Under the pieces are notes generated by a model. The model did no database searches. It was not told the origin of the DNA and saw only the letters and a list, made by a program, of their open reading frames with translations. A stretch of 64,000 nucleotides of DNA, from positions 1,818,001-1,882,000 of the forward strand of contig NC_014230.1 in NCBI RefSeq assembly GCF_000196315.1, given 5' to 3'. Positions 26,565-37,580 of the stretch are shown one piece after another (positions within the stretch are counted from its first letter, which is position 1; each line of letters begins with the position of its first letter). The DNA is from Croceibacter atlanticus HTCC2559. Its GTDB lineage: Bacteria > Bacteroidota > Bacteroidia > Flavobacteriales > Flavobacteriaceae. Position numbers and translations under genes: made by a program.

Positions 26565-26831
26565 TTAAAAACAATTAATTAAGTAATTGGTATTTTCTCT
26601 TGAAATTTTTCCAAAGCTATATTTATCAGTAATTTTATAGTGAGTATCACCTTCGATGTTAAATGATATATTTTTAAACATACCTGTAAGCTTTAACTCA
26701 GAATACCTTGTCTTATCTATCTCCTGTTTATAAACATCTAGATAGAAAGTATCATTAGGATTGGTGTTTTGAGTTCTTAATTGAAGGGAAAAGAAAACAA
26801 TAGATAATAAAAGTAAAACTTTCAATTTCAT
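26565..26831 (-). CDS. small exported protein of unknown function
   Basis: An 88-residue protein with a signal peptide (about 1-20, KLKVLLLLSIVFFSLQLRTQ) and a short mature part with aromatic-rich beta-like sequence. No family is recognised. It directly precedes rlmH, probably on the same transcript, and is divergent from nadC. Confidence 0.6.
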   Translation of the reverse strand: MKLKVLLLLSIVFFSLQLRTQNTNPNDTFYLDVYKQEIDKTRYSELKLTGMFKNISFNIEGDTHYKITDKYSFGKISRENTNYLINCF

Positions 26832-26881
26832 AATTTCAAATTAACTTATAAAAAGTATAATTTGCCATTAAAACCAGAGAA

Positions 26882-27739
26882 ATGATTTCAGAAGAACAAT
26901 TTCAGTTCGAGATAGACCAAATTATAAAAAATGCAATTCGTGAAGATGTAGGAAATGGAGACCACAGTTCTTTGGCTTGCATACCTTCAGAGGCACAAGG
27001 AAAGGCAAAATTACTTGTAAAAGACGACGGCATTATTGCAGGAATCGAGTTTGCAAAACAAGTATTTTCGTATGTAGATCCTCAAATTAAAATAGAGCAG
27101 CTTATAAAGGATGGAGATCCTGTTAATTATGGTGACATTGCCTTTTATGTAGAAGGCGCATCACAATCTATTTTAAAAGCAGAACGTCTTGTGCTAAATG
27201 CAATGCAGCGTATGAGTGCTATTGCAACCAAAACAAATACGTTTGTAAAGTTATTAGAAGGTACAAAAACTCAAATTCTAGATACTCGTAAAACAACACC
27301 AGGAATTAGAGCTCTTGAAAAATGGGCAGTAAAAATAGGTGGTGGTACCAACCATAGGTTTGCACTTTATGATATGGTAATGTTAAAAGATAATCATATA
27401 GATTTTGCAGGCGGAATAACTAAAGCCATAGATAAAACAAAATCATACTTAAAAGAAAACAACTTAGATCTTAAAATTATTGTTGAAGCTCGAGATTTAG
27501 ATGAAATAAAAACCATATTAAAATCTGATGGTGTCTACAGGATATTAATAGATAACTTTAATTACGAAGACACAAAAACCGCTGTAAGGTTAATAGGAGA
27601 TAAGTGCTTAACAGAAAGCAGTGGTGGCATTACTCTAGATACAGCAAGAAAGTACGCCGAATGTGGTGTAGACTTTATTTCAAGTGGCGCACTTACACAT
27701 TCTGTTTATAATTTGGACCTTAGTCTTAAAGCCGTTTAA
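26882..27739 (+). CDS. nadC: nicotinate-nucleotide pyrophosphorylase (carboxylating)
   Basis: A 285-residue quinolinate phosphoribosyltransferase. It shows EDVGNGDHSS, LVKDDGIIAG, AERLVLNAMQRMSAIATKT, LDTRKTTPGIRALEKWAV, GGGTNHRFALYDMVMLKDNH and ESSGGITLDTARKYAECGVD. It makes nicotinate mononucleotide from quinolinate and PRPP in NAD synthesis. It is immediately followed by the BrkB-family gene with no gap. Confidence 0.96.
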   Translation: MISEEQFQFEIDQIIKNAIREDVGNGDHSSLACIPSEAQGKAKLLVKDDGIIAGIEFAKQVFSYVDPQIKIEQLIKDGDPVNYGDIAFYVEGASQSILKAERLVLNAMQRMSAIATKTNTFVKLLEGTKTQILDTRKTTPGIRALEKWAVKIGGGTNHRFALYDMVMLKDNHIDFAGGITKAIDKTKSYLKENNLDLKIIVEARDLDEIKTILKSDGVYRILIDNFNYEDTKTAVRLIGDKCLTESSGGITLDTARKYAECGVDFISSGALTHSVYNLDLSLKAV

Positions 27740-28663
27740 ATGAGTAAACCTGTAGAAGATGAGTTAAAAAAAATCCCTATAGTTAGCTGGTTTGTAGCTT
27801 CAGGGAAGAAAATCATCTTACCAGGTATGCAAGGTCTGTCTTTATACGACCTATGGGAAATGTATTCTGTAGGAATTATAAAGGGAACTTTTTCAACAAG
27901 AGCAAGTGCAATAGCCTTTAGTTTCTTTATGGCTGTATTTCCGTTCTTGCTTTTTATGCTTAACCTTATACCCTTTATAACTTTTATTGATGATTTTCAG
28001 TTAGAGTTTCTCACATTTATGGATGCTCTTTTGCCTCCAACAACAACCGAGTTCTTTAATGGTATTTTTGCAGATATAGCAAGCAACCAACGTGGTGGTT
28101 TACTGTCTTTTACATTCGTGCTATCTATATTTTTAATGGCAAACGGTGTAAATGCTGTATTTACGGGTTTTGAGTATTCATTTCACACTTCGATAAATAG
28201 ATCTATAATAAGACAGTATATGGTTGCAGTAGGTGTTTCAATAATATTGGCATTGTTGTTGCTAACTACAGTTATAGCAACAGTTTACATATCGTATATT
28301 ATAGATGGCTTAACCAGTATGGGTATTTTTAATGATGATGTTTTCTGGTTGCAAATTGCAAGATATGGTGTATTTGTAATAATTGTATATGTAATTACAG
28401 CATTACTGTATTATACAGGAACAAGAGAAGGAAAACATACTTCTTTTTGGTCTGCAGGAGCTTTATTTACAACATTGCTAATTATGTTAACCACATATTT
28501 ATTTGGAATTTATATTGAAAATTTCAGCAATTATAATGAACTCTATGGATCTATAGGAACACTATTAATACTAATGGTATACATTTGGATTAATTCAAAC
28601 ATTATCCTTTTAGGTTTTGAATTGAATGCATCTATTTACAGATTAAAACAGAATTTCGCATAA
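27740..28663 (+). CDS. YihY/BrkB-family inner membrane protein
   Basis: A 307-residue protein with about six transmembrane helices between residues 55 and 300. It has the family motifs RASAIAFSFFMAVFPFLLFML and GSIGTLLILMVYIWINSNIILLGFELNA. Once named RNase BN by mistake, the family is of uncertain function. It starts at the base after the nadC stop, so translation is probably coupled. Confidence 0.9.
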   Translation: MSKPVEDELKKIPIVSWFVASGKKIILPGMQGLSLYDLWEMYSVGIIKGTFSTRASAIAFSFFMAVFPFLLFMLNLIPFITFIDDFQLEFLTFMDALLPPTTTEFFNGIFADIASNQRGGLLSFTFVLSIFLMANGVNAVFTGFEYSFHTSINRSIIRQYMVAVGVSIILALLLLTTVIATVYISYIIDGLTSMGIFNDDVFWLQIARYGVFVIIVYVITALLYYTGTREGKHTSFWSAGALFTTLLIMLTTYLFGIYIENFSNYNELYGSIGTLLILMVYIWINSNIILLGFELNASIYRLKQNFA

Positions 28664-28721
28664 ATTATGCGTACATAATAAAAATTTATTAATTTAACCG
28701 CTATAAACAAAAACTAGAAAT

Positions 28722-29282
28722 ATGAGAATTTTACTTTTTACCCTGATTGCTTTCTTAATGATTGCACCAAGCCAAGCTCAAACCAAAGTAGGAGATGTTA
28801 CACTTCCTAATACAATGAAAGTAGGAGATGCTAGTCTGCAACTTAATGGTGCAGGAATACGAGAAAAAATGTGGTTTGATCTTTATTCTGGAGGTCTTTA
28901 CCTTACAGAAAAAGCATCTAATGCTAGCAACATTATTAATGCAGATAGACCAATGGCAATAAAACTACACATTACATCTAAACTTATTACTAGTGATAAA
29001 ATGATAAGTGCTGTAAATGATGGTTTTGATGCTTCAACTAATGGTAATACAAGTGCTATTGCAGCAGACATTAAAAAATTCACTGGATTTTTCTCTGAGG
29101 AGATTGTGAAAAACAATGTATTTGACATTACTTACCAGCCAGGAGTTGGAGTTGTAGCTTTTAAAGATGGTAAGGAATTAGGTACTATTAAAGGTATGGA
29201 ATTTAAAAAAGCATTATTTGGAATATGGTTAGGAAAAAAACCAGCAGATGATGACCTTAAAGAAAATATGCTAGGACTGTAA
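28722..29282 (+). CDS. exported chalcone isomerase-like protein
   Basis: A 186-residue protein. The signal peptide (about 1-19, ending SQAQ) is followed by a single domain of the bacterial chalcone-isomerase-like type: NGAGIREKMWFDLYSGGLYL, MAIKLHITSKLITS and FKKALFGIWLGKKPADDDLKENMLG. Bacterial relatives bind fatty acids or have unknown roles rather than acting on flavonoids. It has its own terminator. Confidence 0.85.
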   Translation: MRILLFTLIAFLMIAPSQAQTKVGDVTLPNTMKVGDASLQLNGAGIREKMWFDLYSGGLYLTEKASNASNIINADRPMAIKLHITSKLITSDKMISAVNDGFDASTNGNTSAIAADIKKFTGFFSEEIVKNNVFDITYQPGVGVVAFKDGKELGTIKGMEFKKALFGIWLGKKPADDDLKENMLGL

Positions 29283-29300
29283 GTTTCTAACAATTAAATG

Positions 29301-29331
29301 AAAAAGCCTTCTTTAATAGAAGGCTTTTTTT
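29301..29331 (+). terminator. intrinsic terminator after the chalcone isomerase-like gene
   Basis: A 12-bp stem AAAAAGCCTTCT (29301-29312) pairs with 29318-29329, with loop TTAAT, and runs into seven T residues. Its symmetric A/T flanks could also stop the facing YdeI-family gene. Confidence 0.87.
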
Positions 29332-29349
29332 GTAGTCTAAAATTTAAAA

Positions 29350-29958
29350 TTAGCAGTTCTTGTATTTATCGTGTAAGCCTTTGCCATCTAAGATAAGTGG
29401 TTTAGCTTTTTCTAATCTATTAACCCTAGTTTTTTCTTGTTTTGCACTTGCTATATGTTGTGCATATTCTTTCTGTCTTCCAGGTGTTAAAGCTTTAAAC
29501 GCAGTTTGAAAATCTTTATCGCTTTTAAACGCAGCTAACAATTCTTCTGGCAAGACAATATCTTTAGCTTTAGGAGCTTTTGCAATTTTAATTTCCTTCC
29601 CATCTTTTTGGTTTTGTATAGCTTCTAAAACATAAGACTTTATATCTTCTAATGGCAACACATCATCTTTTGTGAAGTTTAGTTGTCGCATCCCTTTAGT
29701 TTTTCCTTCTTGGGCGTTTCTCAACAATCCTTTTTCATCTTTTAAAAATGCACCTTGAAAAAACCAAATACCATAATGGTTTTTAAAGGCTCCAATGCCT
29801 GCTACATTTTTACCATTTATAGTATAAGTAGGAATTCCCCATTTAAGAGTTTCAGTAAACTCTGTGTCGTTTAGTAGCGTTCTTAGCTGTTGTAGCTGTG
29901 ATTTAAATGGAGAGTCTTTTTTGAAAAACGCATCAATCTTATCTTTCTTAGAGTCCAT
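29350..29958 (-). CDS. YdeI-family protein with DUF1801 domain
   Basis: A 202-residue cytoplasmic protein. The N-terminal DUF1801 part (about 15-115) has ETLKWGIPTYTINGKNVAGI and HYGIWFFQGAFLKD. The C-terminal YdeI/OmpD-associated part has LPEELLAAFKSDKDFQTAF and LTPGRQKEYAQHIASAKQEK. The family is linked to bacteriocin tolerance in some reports; the biochemical role is unknown. A 9-base gap separates it from pepT, with which it is probably co-transcribed. Confidence 0.88.
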   Translation of the reverse strand: MDSKKDKIDAFFKKDSPFKSQLQQLRTLLNDTEFTETLKWGIPTYTINGKNVAGIGAFKNHYGIWFFQGAFLKDEKGLLRNAQEGKTKGMRQLNFTKDDVLPLEDIKSYVLEAIQNQKDGKEIKIAKAPKAKDIVLPEELLAAFKSDKDFQTAFKALTPGRQKEYAQHIASAKQEKTRVNRLEKAKPLILDGKGLHDKYKNC

Positions 29959-29967
29959 AGTGAGTAT

Positions 29968-31215
29968 TTAAATATATCGTTTAGCAGTTAGTTCTGCAAC
30001 AGTAACAATAACTTGTACAGCTTTCATCATACTCTCAACAGGTACATATTCATAGCGTCCGTGAAAATTATGTCCACCAGCAAAAATATTAGGGCAAGGT
30101 AATCCCATAAAACTTAATTGAGAACCATCTGTACCACCACGAATTGGTTTAATAAGCGGTTGTATGCCTAGCGTTTCCATGGCTTCTTTAGCAATATCTA
30201 CAATATGCATAACAGGTTCTATATGTTCTCTCATATTAAAATATTGATCCTTAACATCAACAGTAATGGCAATTTGTTCTAATTGTTCATTAAGATCATT
30301 AGCAACTTGTTGCATAATAGCTTTTCGAGCTTCAAAATGTTCTTTATCGTGATCTCTTATAATATATTGAAGTTTTGTTTCTTCAACTTTACCATTCATT
30401 TGATATAAGTGGAAAAAACCTTCTCTGTCTGAGGTGTGCTCAGGAGTTTCTAATCTTGGTAGTGAGTTTATATAGTCTTGTGCTATATACATTGAGTTTA
30501 CCATTTTCCCTTTGGCATAACCAGGATGAACAATTTTTCCTTTAATAGTTACTACTGCGCCAGCAGCATTAAAATTTTCATATTCAAGTTCACCTATCTG
30601 GCTGCCATCCATTGTGTAAGCCCATTCTGCTCCAAATTTCTCGACATCAAATTTATGTGCACCTCTTCCTATTTCTTCATCTGGCGTAAACCCTACTTTT
30701 ATATCACCGTGTTCAATTTCTGGGTGAGCTAAGAGGTATTTCATAGCTTCCATTATTTCTGTAATTCCGGCTTTGTCATCTGCACCTAAGAGTGTAGTGC
30801 CATCTGTTGTTATAATGGTTTGACCTTTGTATTGCAGTAAATCTTCAAAATATGCTGGAGACAATACAATATCTTCTTCAGCATTTAAGATAATGTCTTT
30901 ACCATCATAATTTTCAATAATTTGAGGCTTAACATCTTTACCTGTAAAGTCTGGAGTTGTATCAAAATGAGAAATAAAACCAATAGCAGGAACATCATAA
31001 TCTACATTGCTCGGTAAGGTAGCCATGATATAGGCATTATCATCAATTGTAACATTAGACATACCCATTTCTTTAAGCTCTTCAACAAGTTTATGAGCTA
31101 AGACCCATTGTTTTTCTGTACTTGGTGTGGTGTTGCTTTCTGGATCGCTCTCAGTATCTATAGTTACATAACTTACAAAGCGTTTAATTAACTTTTCTTT
31201 ATCTATGGGCATCAT
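29968..31215 (-). CDS. pepT: peptidase T (tripeptide aminopeptidase)
   Basis: A 415-residue M20 zinc peptidase. Metal and catalytic motifs are GFISHFDTTPDF, LGADDKAGITEIM (bridging Asp), GFTPDEEIGRGAHKFD (catalytic Glu pair), YTMDGSQIGELEYENF and IRGGTDGSQLSFMGLPCPN. It releases N-terminal residues from tripeptides in the cytoplasm. Two adjacent start codons are possible (31215 or 31212). Confidence 0.95.
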   Translation of the reverse strand: MMPIDKEKLIKRFVSYVTIDTESDPESNTTPSTEKQWVLAHKLVEELKEMGMSNVTIDDNAYIMATLPSNVDYDVPAIGFISHFDTTPDFTGKDVKPQIIENYDGKDIILNAEEDIVLSPAYFEDLLQYKGQTIITTDGTTLLGADDKAGITEIMEAMKYLLAHPEIEHGDIKVGFTPDEEIGRGAHKFDVEKFGAEWAYTMDGSQIGELEYENFNAAGAVVTIKGKIVHPGYAKGKMVNSMYIAQDYINSLPRLETPEHTSDREGFFHLYQMNGKVEETKLQYIIRDHDKEHFEARKAIMQQVANDLNEQLEQIAITVDVKDQYFNMREHIEPVMHIVDIAKEAMETLGIQPLIKPIRGGTDGSQLSFMGLPCPNIFAGGHNFHGRYEYVPVESMMKAVQVIVTVAELTAKRYI

Positions 31216-31234
31216 TGCTTTTTTTGTTTTACTT

Positions 31235-31242
31235 CAAAAGTA
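31235..31242 (-). promoter_or_regulatory. -7 element of pepT
   Basis: The minus strand reads TACTTTTG (TAnnTTTG), 20 bases upstream of the pepT start. Confidence 0.5.
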
Positions 31243-31335
31243 TAGAAATGCGGTCCTAAAAACAAGCTAGGATAAGTAGTGTATAACTTTAAAATTTCTT
31301 TTTGAAGCCTATTTGTAGCACCTAATTAAATCAGT

Positions 31336-31343
31336 TATTTTTG
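31336..31343 (+). promoter_or_regulatory. -7 element of pyrD
   Basis: TATTTTTG lies 18 bases before the ATG at 31362. An alternative in-frame TTG at 31341 lies inside this box, which argues against it as the start. Confidence 0.55.
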
Positions 31344-31361
31344 AAGCACCTAATTTCAGCT

Positions 31362-32381
31362 ATGTACAAGTCTATCCTAAGGCCAATCCTTTTTAAATCT
31401 GATCCTGAAGAAATTCATCATTTTACATTTTCAAGTGTAAGACGTTTATTTAAAGTTCCAGGTTCTAAGAATATTATTAAAAAACTGTATCAAGTTAATG
31501 ATACGCGATTAGAGCGTGAGGTATTTGGTCTTAAATTTAAAAATCCAGTAGGCTTAGCTGCAGGATTTGATAAGGATGCCAAGCTTTATAAAGAATTATC
31601 TCATTTTGGTTTTGGCTTTATAGAAATAGGTACGGTTACACCTAAGCCACAACCAGGAAACCCTAAAAAACGATTATTTAGATTAAAAGAAGATCAGGCC
31701 ATTATTAACCGAATGGGGTTTAACAATGGTGGTGTAGCAGAAGCTGTTGTTAGATTACAAAAAAATAAGAATGTACTTATTGGTGGTAATATTGGGAAAA
31801 ATAAAGTAACCCCAAATGATGAAGCTGTTAACGACTATATTTTATGCTTTAATGCATTGTTTAATGTTGTAGACTACTTTGTTGTTAATGTTAGCTCACC
31901 GAATACACCAGGTTTGAGAGAATTACAAGACAAAGAACCACTTACTAAGTTGTTGGCAACATTACAAGACTTAAATGCCCAAAAGGAGAAACGTAAGCCA
32001 ATTCTATTAAAAATAGCACCAGATCTTACTGAAGACCAACTATTAGACATAATAGATATAGTAGCAACTACAAAAATTGATGGCGTTATTGCAACAAACA
32101 CCACAATTTCAAGAGAAGGTTTAACATCTGTAAATAAAGAAGAGATTGGTGGTTTAAGTGGAAAACCACTCACAAAACGCTCCACTGAAGTTATAAGATT
32201 TCTTTCTGAAAGAAGTAATAAGGCTTTTCCGATTATAGGAGTTGGAGGCATACACTCTGCCCAAGACGCGCTTGAGAAGATTGAAGCAGGAGCATCTTTA
32301 GTACAACTTTATACAGGATTTATCTATGAAGGGCCACAGCTAATTAAAGATATTAATACAGAACTTTTGTTACAAGCTTAA
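31362..32381 (+). CDS. pyrD: quinone-dependent dihydroorotate dehydrogenase (class 2)
   Basis: A 339-residue FMN enzyme. A short N-terminal membrane-associating helix ([23 protein letters not shown]) precedes the barrel with [63 protein letters not shown] (catalytic Ser region) and [21 protein letters not shown]. It oxidises dihydroorotate to orotate with menaquinone as acceptor, at the inner membrane. It is followed without a gap by the LysE-family gene. Confidence 0.96.
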   Translation: MYKSILRPILFKSDPEEIHHFTFSSVRRLFKVPGSKNIIKKLYQVNDTRLEREVFGLKFKNPVGLAAGFDKDAKLYKELSHFGFGFIEIGTVTPKPQPGNPKKRLFRLKEDQAIINRMGFNNGGVAEAVVRLQKNKNVLIGGNIGKNKVTPNDEAVNDYILCFNALFNVVDYFVVNVSSPNTPGLRELQDKEPLTKLLATLQDLNAQKEKRKPILLKIAPDLTEDQLLDIIDIVATTKIDGVIATNTTISREGLTSVNKEEIGGLSGKPLTKRSTEVIRFLSERSNKAFPIIGVGGIHSAQDALEKIEAGASLVQLYTGFIYEGPQLIKDINTELLLQA

Positions 32382-32993
32382 ATGTTAGAAGCACTTATCT
32401 CATTTTCTTTGGCAACTATTGTGTTGGCATTTTCTCCAGGTCCAGACAATATATATGTATTAACCCAAAGTATAAGCAATGGGAGCAAGGCAGGAATTGC
32501 TACGGTAGCTGGATTAATTTCTGGTTGTATAGTACACACTGCATTACTAGCATTTGGAGTGTCTGCGCTTATTACAGCATCACCACAACTCTTTTTTATT
32601 ATAAAACTAATTGGTGCAGCTTATTTATTATACCTGGCGTTTAAAATTTATAAAAGTGATGCATCAATTGCTATAGATGGTACACAAGAGAAAAAATCAT
32701 ACATCGAATTATTTAAAATTGGCGTTGTAATGAATTTACTCAACCCCAAGGTAATGCTGTTCTTTTTAGCATTTTTTCCAGCGTTTATTTGGAACCCAGA
32801 TGGCAATACAACACTGCAATTCTTTATATTAGGAGGAACCTTTATGTTAGTCTCGTTCTTAGTGTTTTCAAGTATAGCTATACTAGCAGGAAAAATATCA
32901 AAATATTTAAGACAAAGTAATACAATAGGCGTGGTGTTAAAGTGGCTTCAAATTATAGTATTTGTAGGAATAGCCATCTTCATATTTATTTAA
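32382..32993 (+). CDS. LysE-family amino acid exporter
   Basis: A 203-residue membrane protein with about six helices and the LysE/RhtB signatures SPGPDNIYVLTQSISNGSKAGI near the N-terminus and FKIGVVMNLLNPKVMLFFLAFFPAF in the middle. It probably exports amino acids or related small molecules; the substrate is unknown. It starts at the base after the pyrD stop. Confidence 0.9.
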   Translation: MLEALISFSLATIVLAFSPGPDNIYVLTQSISNGSKAGIATVAGLISGCIVHTALLAFGVSALITASPQLFFIIKLIGAAYLLYLAFKIYKSDASIAIDGTQEKKSYIELFKIGVVMNLLNPKVMLFFLAFFPAFIWNPDGNTTLQFFILGGTFMLVSFLVFSSIAILAGKISKYLRQSNTIGVVLKWLQIIVFVGIAIFIFI

Positions 32994-33007
32994 GCATCCA
33001 ATTTGAT

Positions 33008-33015
33008 TATCTTTG
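33008..33015 (+). promoter_or_regulatory. -7 element of the HMG-CoA lyase gene
   Basis: TATCTTTG (TAnnTTTG) lies 20 bases before the start codon at 33036. Confidence 0.5.
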
Positions 33016-33035
33016 AATAACTTCAAAATGTAAGT

Positions 33036-33902
33036 ATGTCCAACGCTGTAAAAATCATTGAATGCCCTCGCGATGCTATGCAAGGTATCAAAGATTTTAT
33101 TCCAACAGAGAAAAAAGTACAATACCTTCAAGCCTTGTTGCGTTGCGGTTTTGATACTATAGATTTTGGGAGCTTTGTATCTCCTAAAGCCATACCACAA
33201 ATGGTTGATACTGCTGAAGTATTATCTAAGTTAGATCTCTCTTCAACAAAGAGTAAATTATTAGCAATAGTTGCTAATACTAGAGGCGCTCAAGATGCAT
33301 CTAATCATCCTGAAATTCAATATTTAGGGTATCCATTTTCTATTTCTGAAAATTTTCAGATGCGTAATACGCATAAAACCATTCAACAATCTGTTGAAAC
33401 ACTTCAAGAGATTTTAAATATTGCAGATGCTTCAAATAAAGAAGTGGTCACTTATATATCTATGGGCTTTGGTAATCCTTATGGAGATCCTTGGAATGTT
33501 GAAATTGTAGGAGAGTGGACAGAAAAATTATCTGCAATGGGTGCTAAGATATTGTCATTATCAGATACTGTAGGAACCTCAGATCCTGAGACTATAGATT
33601 ATTTGTTCTCAAACCTTATTCCTAAATATCCAGACATAGAGTTTGGAGCACATTTGCATACCACACCAACCACATGGCACGAAAAAATACACGCCGCATA
33701 TCAAGCCGGTTGTGTGCGTTTTGATGGTGCAATACAAGGCTTTGGCGGTTGCCCTATGGCTAAAGATGACCTTACAGGAAATATGCCTACAGAAAAAGTA
33801 TTGTCATACATGACGCAAGTTAAAGCTGAGACCAATGTTAAGATGATGAGCTTTGAATCTTCCTATAATGAAGCCACTAAAATATTTACCAAGTATCATT
33901 AA
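33036..33902 (+). CDS. hydroxymethylglutaryl-CoA lyase
   Basis: A 288-residue TIM-barrel enzyme. IECPRDAMQG is the N-terminal metal/substrate motif, TIDFGSFVSPKAIPQM follows, and LSLSDTVGTSDPETIDYLF and FGAHLHTTPTTWHEKIHAAYQ carry the metal-binding His residues. AIQGFGGCPMAKDDLTGN carries the catalytic Cys loop. It splits HMG-CoA into acetoacetate and acetyl-CoA in leucine degradation, the step following a methylcrotonyl-CoA carboxylase such as the one whose beta subunit is at 2317-3945. Confidence 0.93.
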   Translation: MSNAVKIIECPRDAMQGIKDFIPTEKKVQYLQALLRCGFDTIDFGSFVSPKAIPQMVDTAEVLSKLDLSSTKSKLLAIVANTRGAQDASNHPEIQYLGYPFSISENFQMRNTHKTIQQSVETLQEILNIADASNKEVVTYISMGFGNPYGDPWNVEIVGEWTEKLSAMGAKILSLSDTVGTSDPETIDYLFSNLIPKYPDIEFGAHLHTTPTTWHEKIHAAYQAGCVRFDGAIQGFGGCPMAKDDLTGNMPTEKVLSYMTQVKAETNVKMMSFESSYNEATKIFTKYH

Positions 33903-33933
33903 AAATAGGTTTTACTATTAAGCAATCGCATTT

Positions 33934-35511
33934 ATGACACGTTCAATCAGATTTTTAAAATCATATACCATAAAGGTTTTCTGCATTTGTATTTTAAGCA
34001 TGATTATGTGGTCTTGTGGTACAACCTCTTCATTACCAAAAGCACCTATCAAAAATGTGGTTGAAGAAGACTTAATACGCTTCAATATTCTAGCCGTAAA
34101 TGATGTTTATGAAATTGCAGCATTGGAGAATGGTACAATAGGTGGTATGGCACGAGTTGCTACACTTAGGGATTCATTAAAGAAAGAAAACCCAAATACA
34201 TTCTTAACAATGGCAGGAGATTTTTTAAATCCATCGTTGTTGGGAACCTTAAAATATGAAGGAGAGCGTATTAAGGGTAAGCAGATGATTGAGGTGATGA
34301 ATGCTATGAAATTTGACCTGGCAACATTTGGTAATCATGAGTTTGATTTGAAACCAAAAGAATTTCAATCCAGATTAAATGAATCTATGTTTAATTGGGT
34401 GTCTGCTAATGTTCAATATAACGGTGGCGATATTATCTTACCTTTTTTCAAAGAACACTACGGCATTAAATATGGTATACCACAAACTAAATCTATAAGA
34501 ATTTATAATAAAGATAGTATTGCAATGTCTTTAGGTTTTGTAAGTGTTACCATAGATTCTAATCCACAGGATTGGGTAGATTACGGTAATTACTTAACGG
34601 ATGCTACCTTTGCTTATAATAGTATTAAAGACACAACAGATGTTGTTATAGGTTTTACGCATTTAAGTTTAGCAGAAGATAAAGAGTTAGCAAAACAGTT
34701 ACCACAGTTACCACTAATTATTGGTGGTCATGAACATGATGCAATTGACGTTACTGTAGGCTCTACCAGAATTACAAAAGCAGATGCCAATGCAAAGTCT
34801 GCATTCTTACATGAGTTTGCTTACAATACAAACACAAAAGAGGTTAGTGTAAAATCTACATTAATACCAATTGCCAAAGCTATTCCTAAAGACCCTTATG
34901 TGCAGTCGATAGTAGATAAATGGACGGCTATTCAAGATGCTGAAATAAAAAAAGTTATAGACAATCCTTACGAGGTTATTTATACTGCAAAAGAAGTTTT
35001 AGACGGTACAGACGCTTCGGGTAGAAGCAAACAGACCAACTTAGGGAAGATAGTGACTAAAGCAATGAGTTTTGCTTACAATAATGAAGTAGATGCTGTA
35101 TTTGTAAATGGCGGTTCTTTTAGGATAGATGATGAATTAGAAGGCGATATAAGTAGTTTTGATATTTTTAGAGTATTAACATTTGGAGGTAATTTATTAA
35201 AAGTAAATATTAAAGGAAGCTTGTTAAACGATGTGTTAGATTACGGAAAACAAAGTGCTGGAACAGGAGCATACTTGCAACGTTATAACATTACACAGGA
35301 TGCAGAAACTGGTAATTGGCTTGTAAAAGGAAAGCCTATAAATGCAGAAGAGTCCTATTGGATAGCAACATCAGATTATTTATTAAAAGGTTTTGATGTT
35401 CCTATGCTAAAAACGGGTGAGCCAGGAGTGATTAATGTAGTTACTCCAAATGCAGAAAGTTTGGCTGGAGATATTAGAAAAGCCGTTATTGCTTACCTAA
35501 AAACACTATAA
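33934..35511 (+). CDS. metallophosphatase/5'-nucleotidase lipoprotein
   Basis: A 525-residue protein. A lipoprotein signal ends at C28 (IMWSCGTTSS). The calcineurin-like domain (about 45-310) contains ILAVNDVYEIAAL, TMAGDFLNPSLLGT, LATFGNHEFDL and LIIGGHEHDA. The C-terminal 5'-nucleotidase domain (about 330-525) contains TNLGKIVTKAMSF, AVFVNGGSFRID and FDIFRVLTFGGNLL. It is likely to release nucleosides and phosphate outside the inner membrane. The usual DxH metal pair is DVY here, a variation also known in a subgroup of the family. A 4-base gap leads to the DUF3820 gene. Confidence 0.88.
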   Translation: MTRSIRFLKSYTIKVFCICILSMIMWSCGTTSSLPKAPIKNVVEEDLIRFNILAVNDVYEIAALENGTIGGMARVATLRDSLKKENPNTFLTMAGDFLNPSLLGTLKYEGERIKGKQMIEVMNAMKFDLATFGNHEFDLKPKEFQSRLNESMFNWVSANVQYNGGDIILPFFKEHYGIKYGIPQTKSIRIYNKDSIAMSLGFVSVTIDSNPQDWVDYGNYLTDATFAYNSIKDTTDVVIGFTHLSLAEDKELAKQLPQLPLIIGGHEHDAIDVTVGSTRITKADANAKSAFLHEFAYNTNTKEVSVKSTLIPIAKAIPKDPYVQSIVDKWTAIQDAEIKKVIDNPYEVIYTAKEVLDGTDASGRSKQTNLGKIVTKAMSFAYNNEVDAVFVNGGSFRIDDELEGDISSFDIFRVLTFGGNLLKVNIKGSLLNDVLDYGKQSAGTGAYLQRYNITQDAETGNWLVKGKPINAEESYWIATSDYLLKGFDVPMLKTGEPGVINVVTPNAESLAGDIRKAVIAYLKTL

Positions 35512-35515
35512 TCTA

Positions 35516-35743
35516 TTGAGTTTACTTCCAGATCAATCTAAACTTATTGAGCTTGCTAAAGCTAAAATGCCCTACGGAAAATTTAAAGGTAGATTTTTAA
35601 TCGATTTACCAGAACATTATATTGTTTGGTACAAGCAAAAAGGATTTCCAAAAGGAAAACTAGGCAATCAATTAGAGCAAATTTTCGAGATTAAAGTAAA
35701 TGGTCTAGAACCTATGATTAGAACTATTAGAGATAGGTTTTAA
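35516..35743 (+). CDS. DUF3820-family small protein
   Basis: A 75-residue cytoplasmic protein with the family core MPYGKFKGRFLIDLPEHYIV and GFPKGKLGNQLEQIFEIKVN. Function unknown; sequence style suggests nucleic-acid association at most. The start is a TTG at 35516, four bases after the nucleotidase stop. The next Met is at residue 19, within the conserved core, so the TTG is preferred. Confidence 0.82.
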   Translation: MSLLPDQSKLIELAKAKMPYGKFKGRFLIDLPEHYIVWYKQKGFPKGKLGNQLEQIFEIKVNGLEPMIRTIRDRF

Positions 35744-35771
35744 TTTATTGTGGTATTTTATTAATAATTAG

Positions 35772-37499
<1,728 letters not shown>

Positions 37500-37510
37500 C
37501 ATAAGAACTC

Positions 37511-37559
37511 GTGCCAAGTTGGCACATCATTAATAAATGGGCGTGTTTTTGAAACGTCC
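37511..37559 (+). promoter_or_regulatory. two small hairpins in the pyrG-yidC spacer
   Basis: GTGCCAAGTTGGCAC (37511-37525) is a perfect 7-bp dyad with one central base. A second hairpin pairs GGGCGT (37539-37544) with ACGTCC (37554-37559), including one G-T pair. Both are GC-rich against the AT-rich background and lie just before the yidC start. They may be a weak terminator for pyrG, an operator, or a leader structure. Confidence 0.5.
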
Positions 37560-37580
37560 AATTCCACAGAAGATAAATAC

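Noticed and set aside
31341-31361. TTG start for pyrD
   Set aside because: The codon overlaps a TAnnTTTG promoter box. The ATG at 31362 gives the usual PyrD N-terminus.
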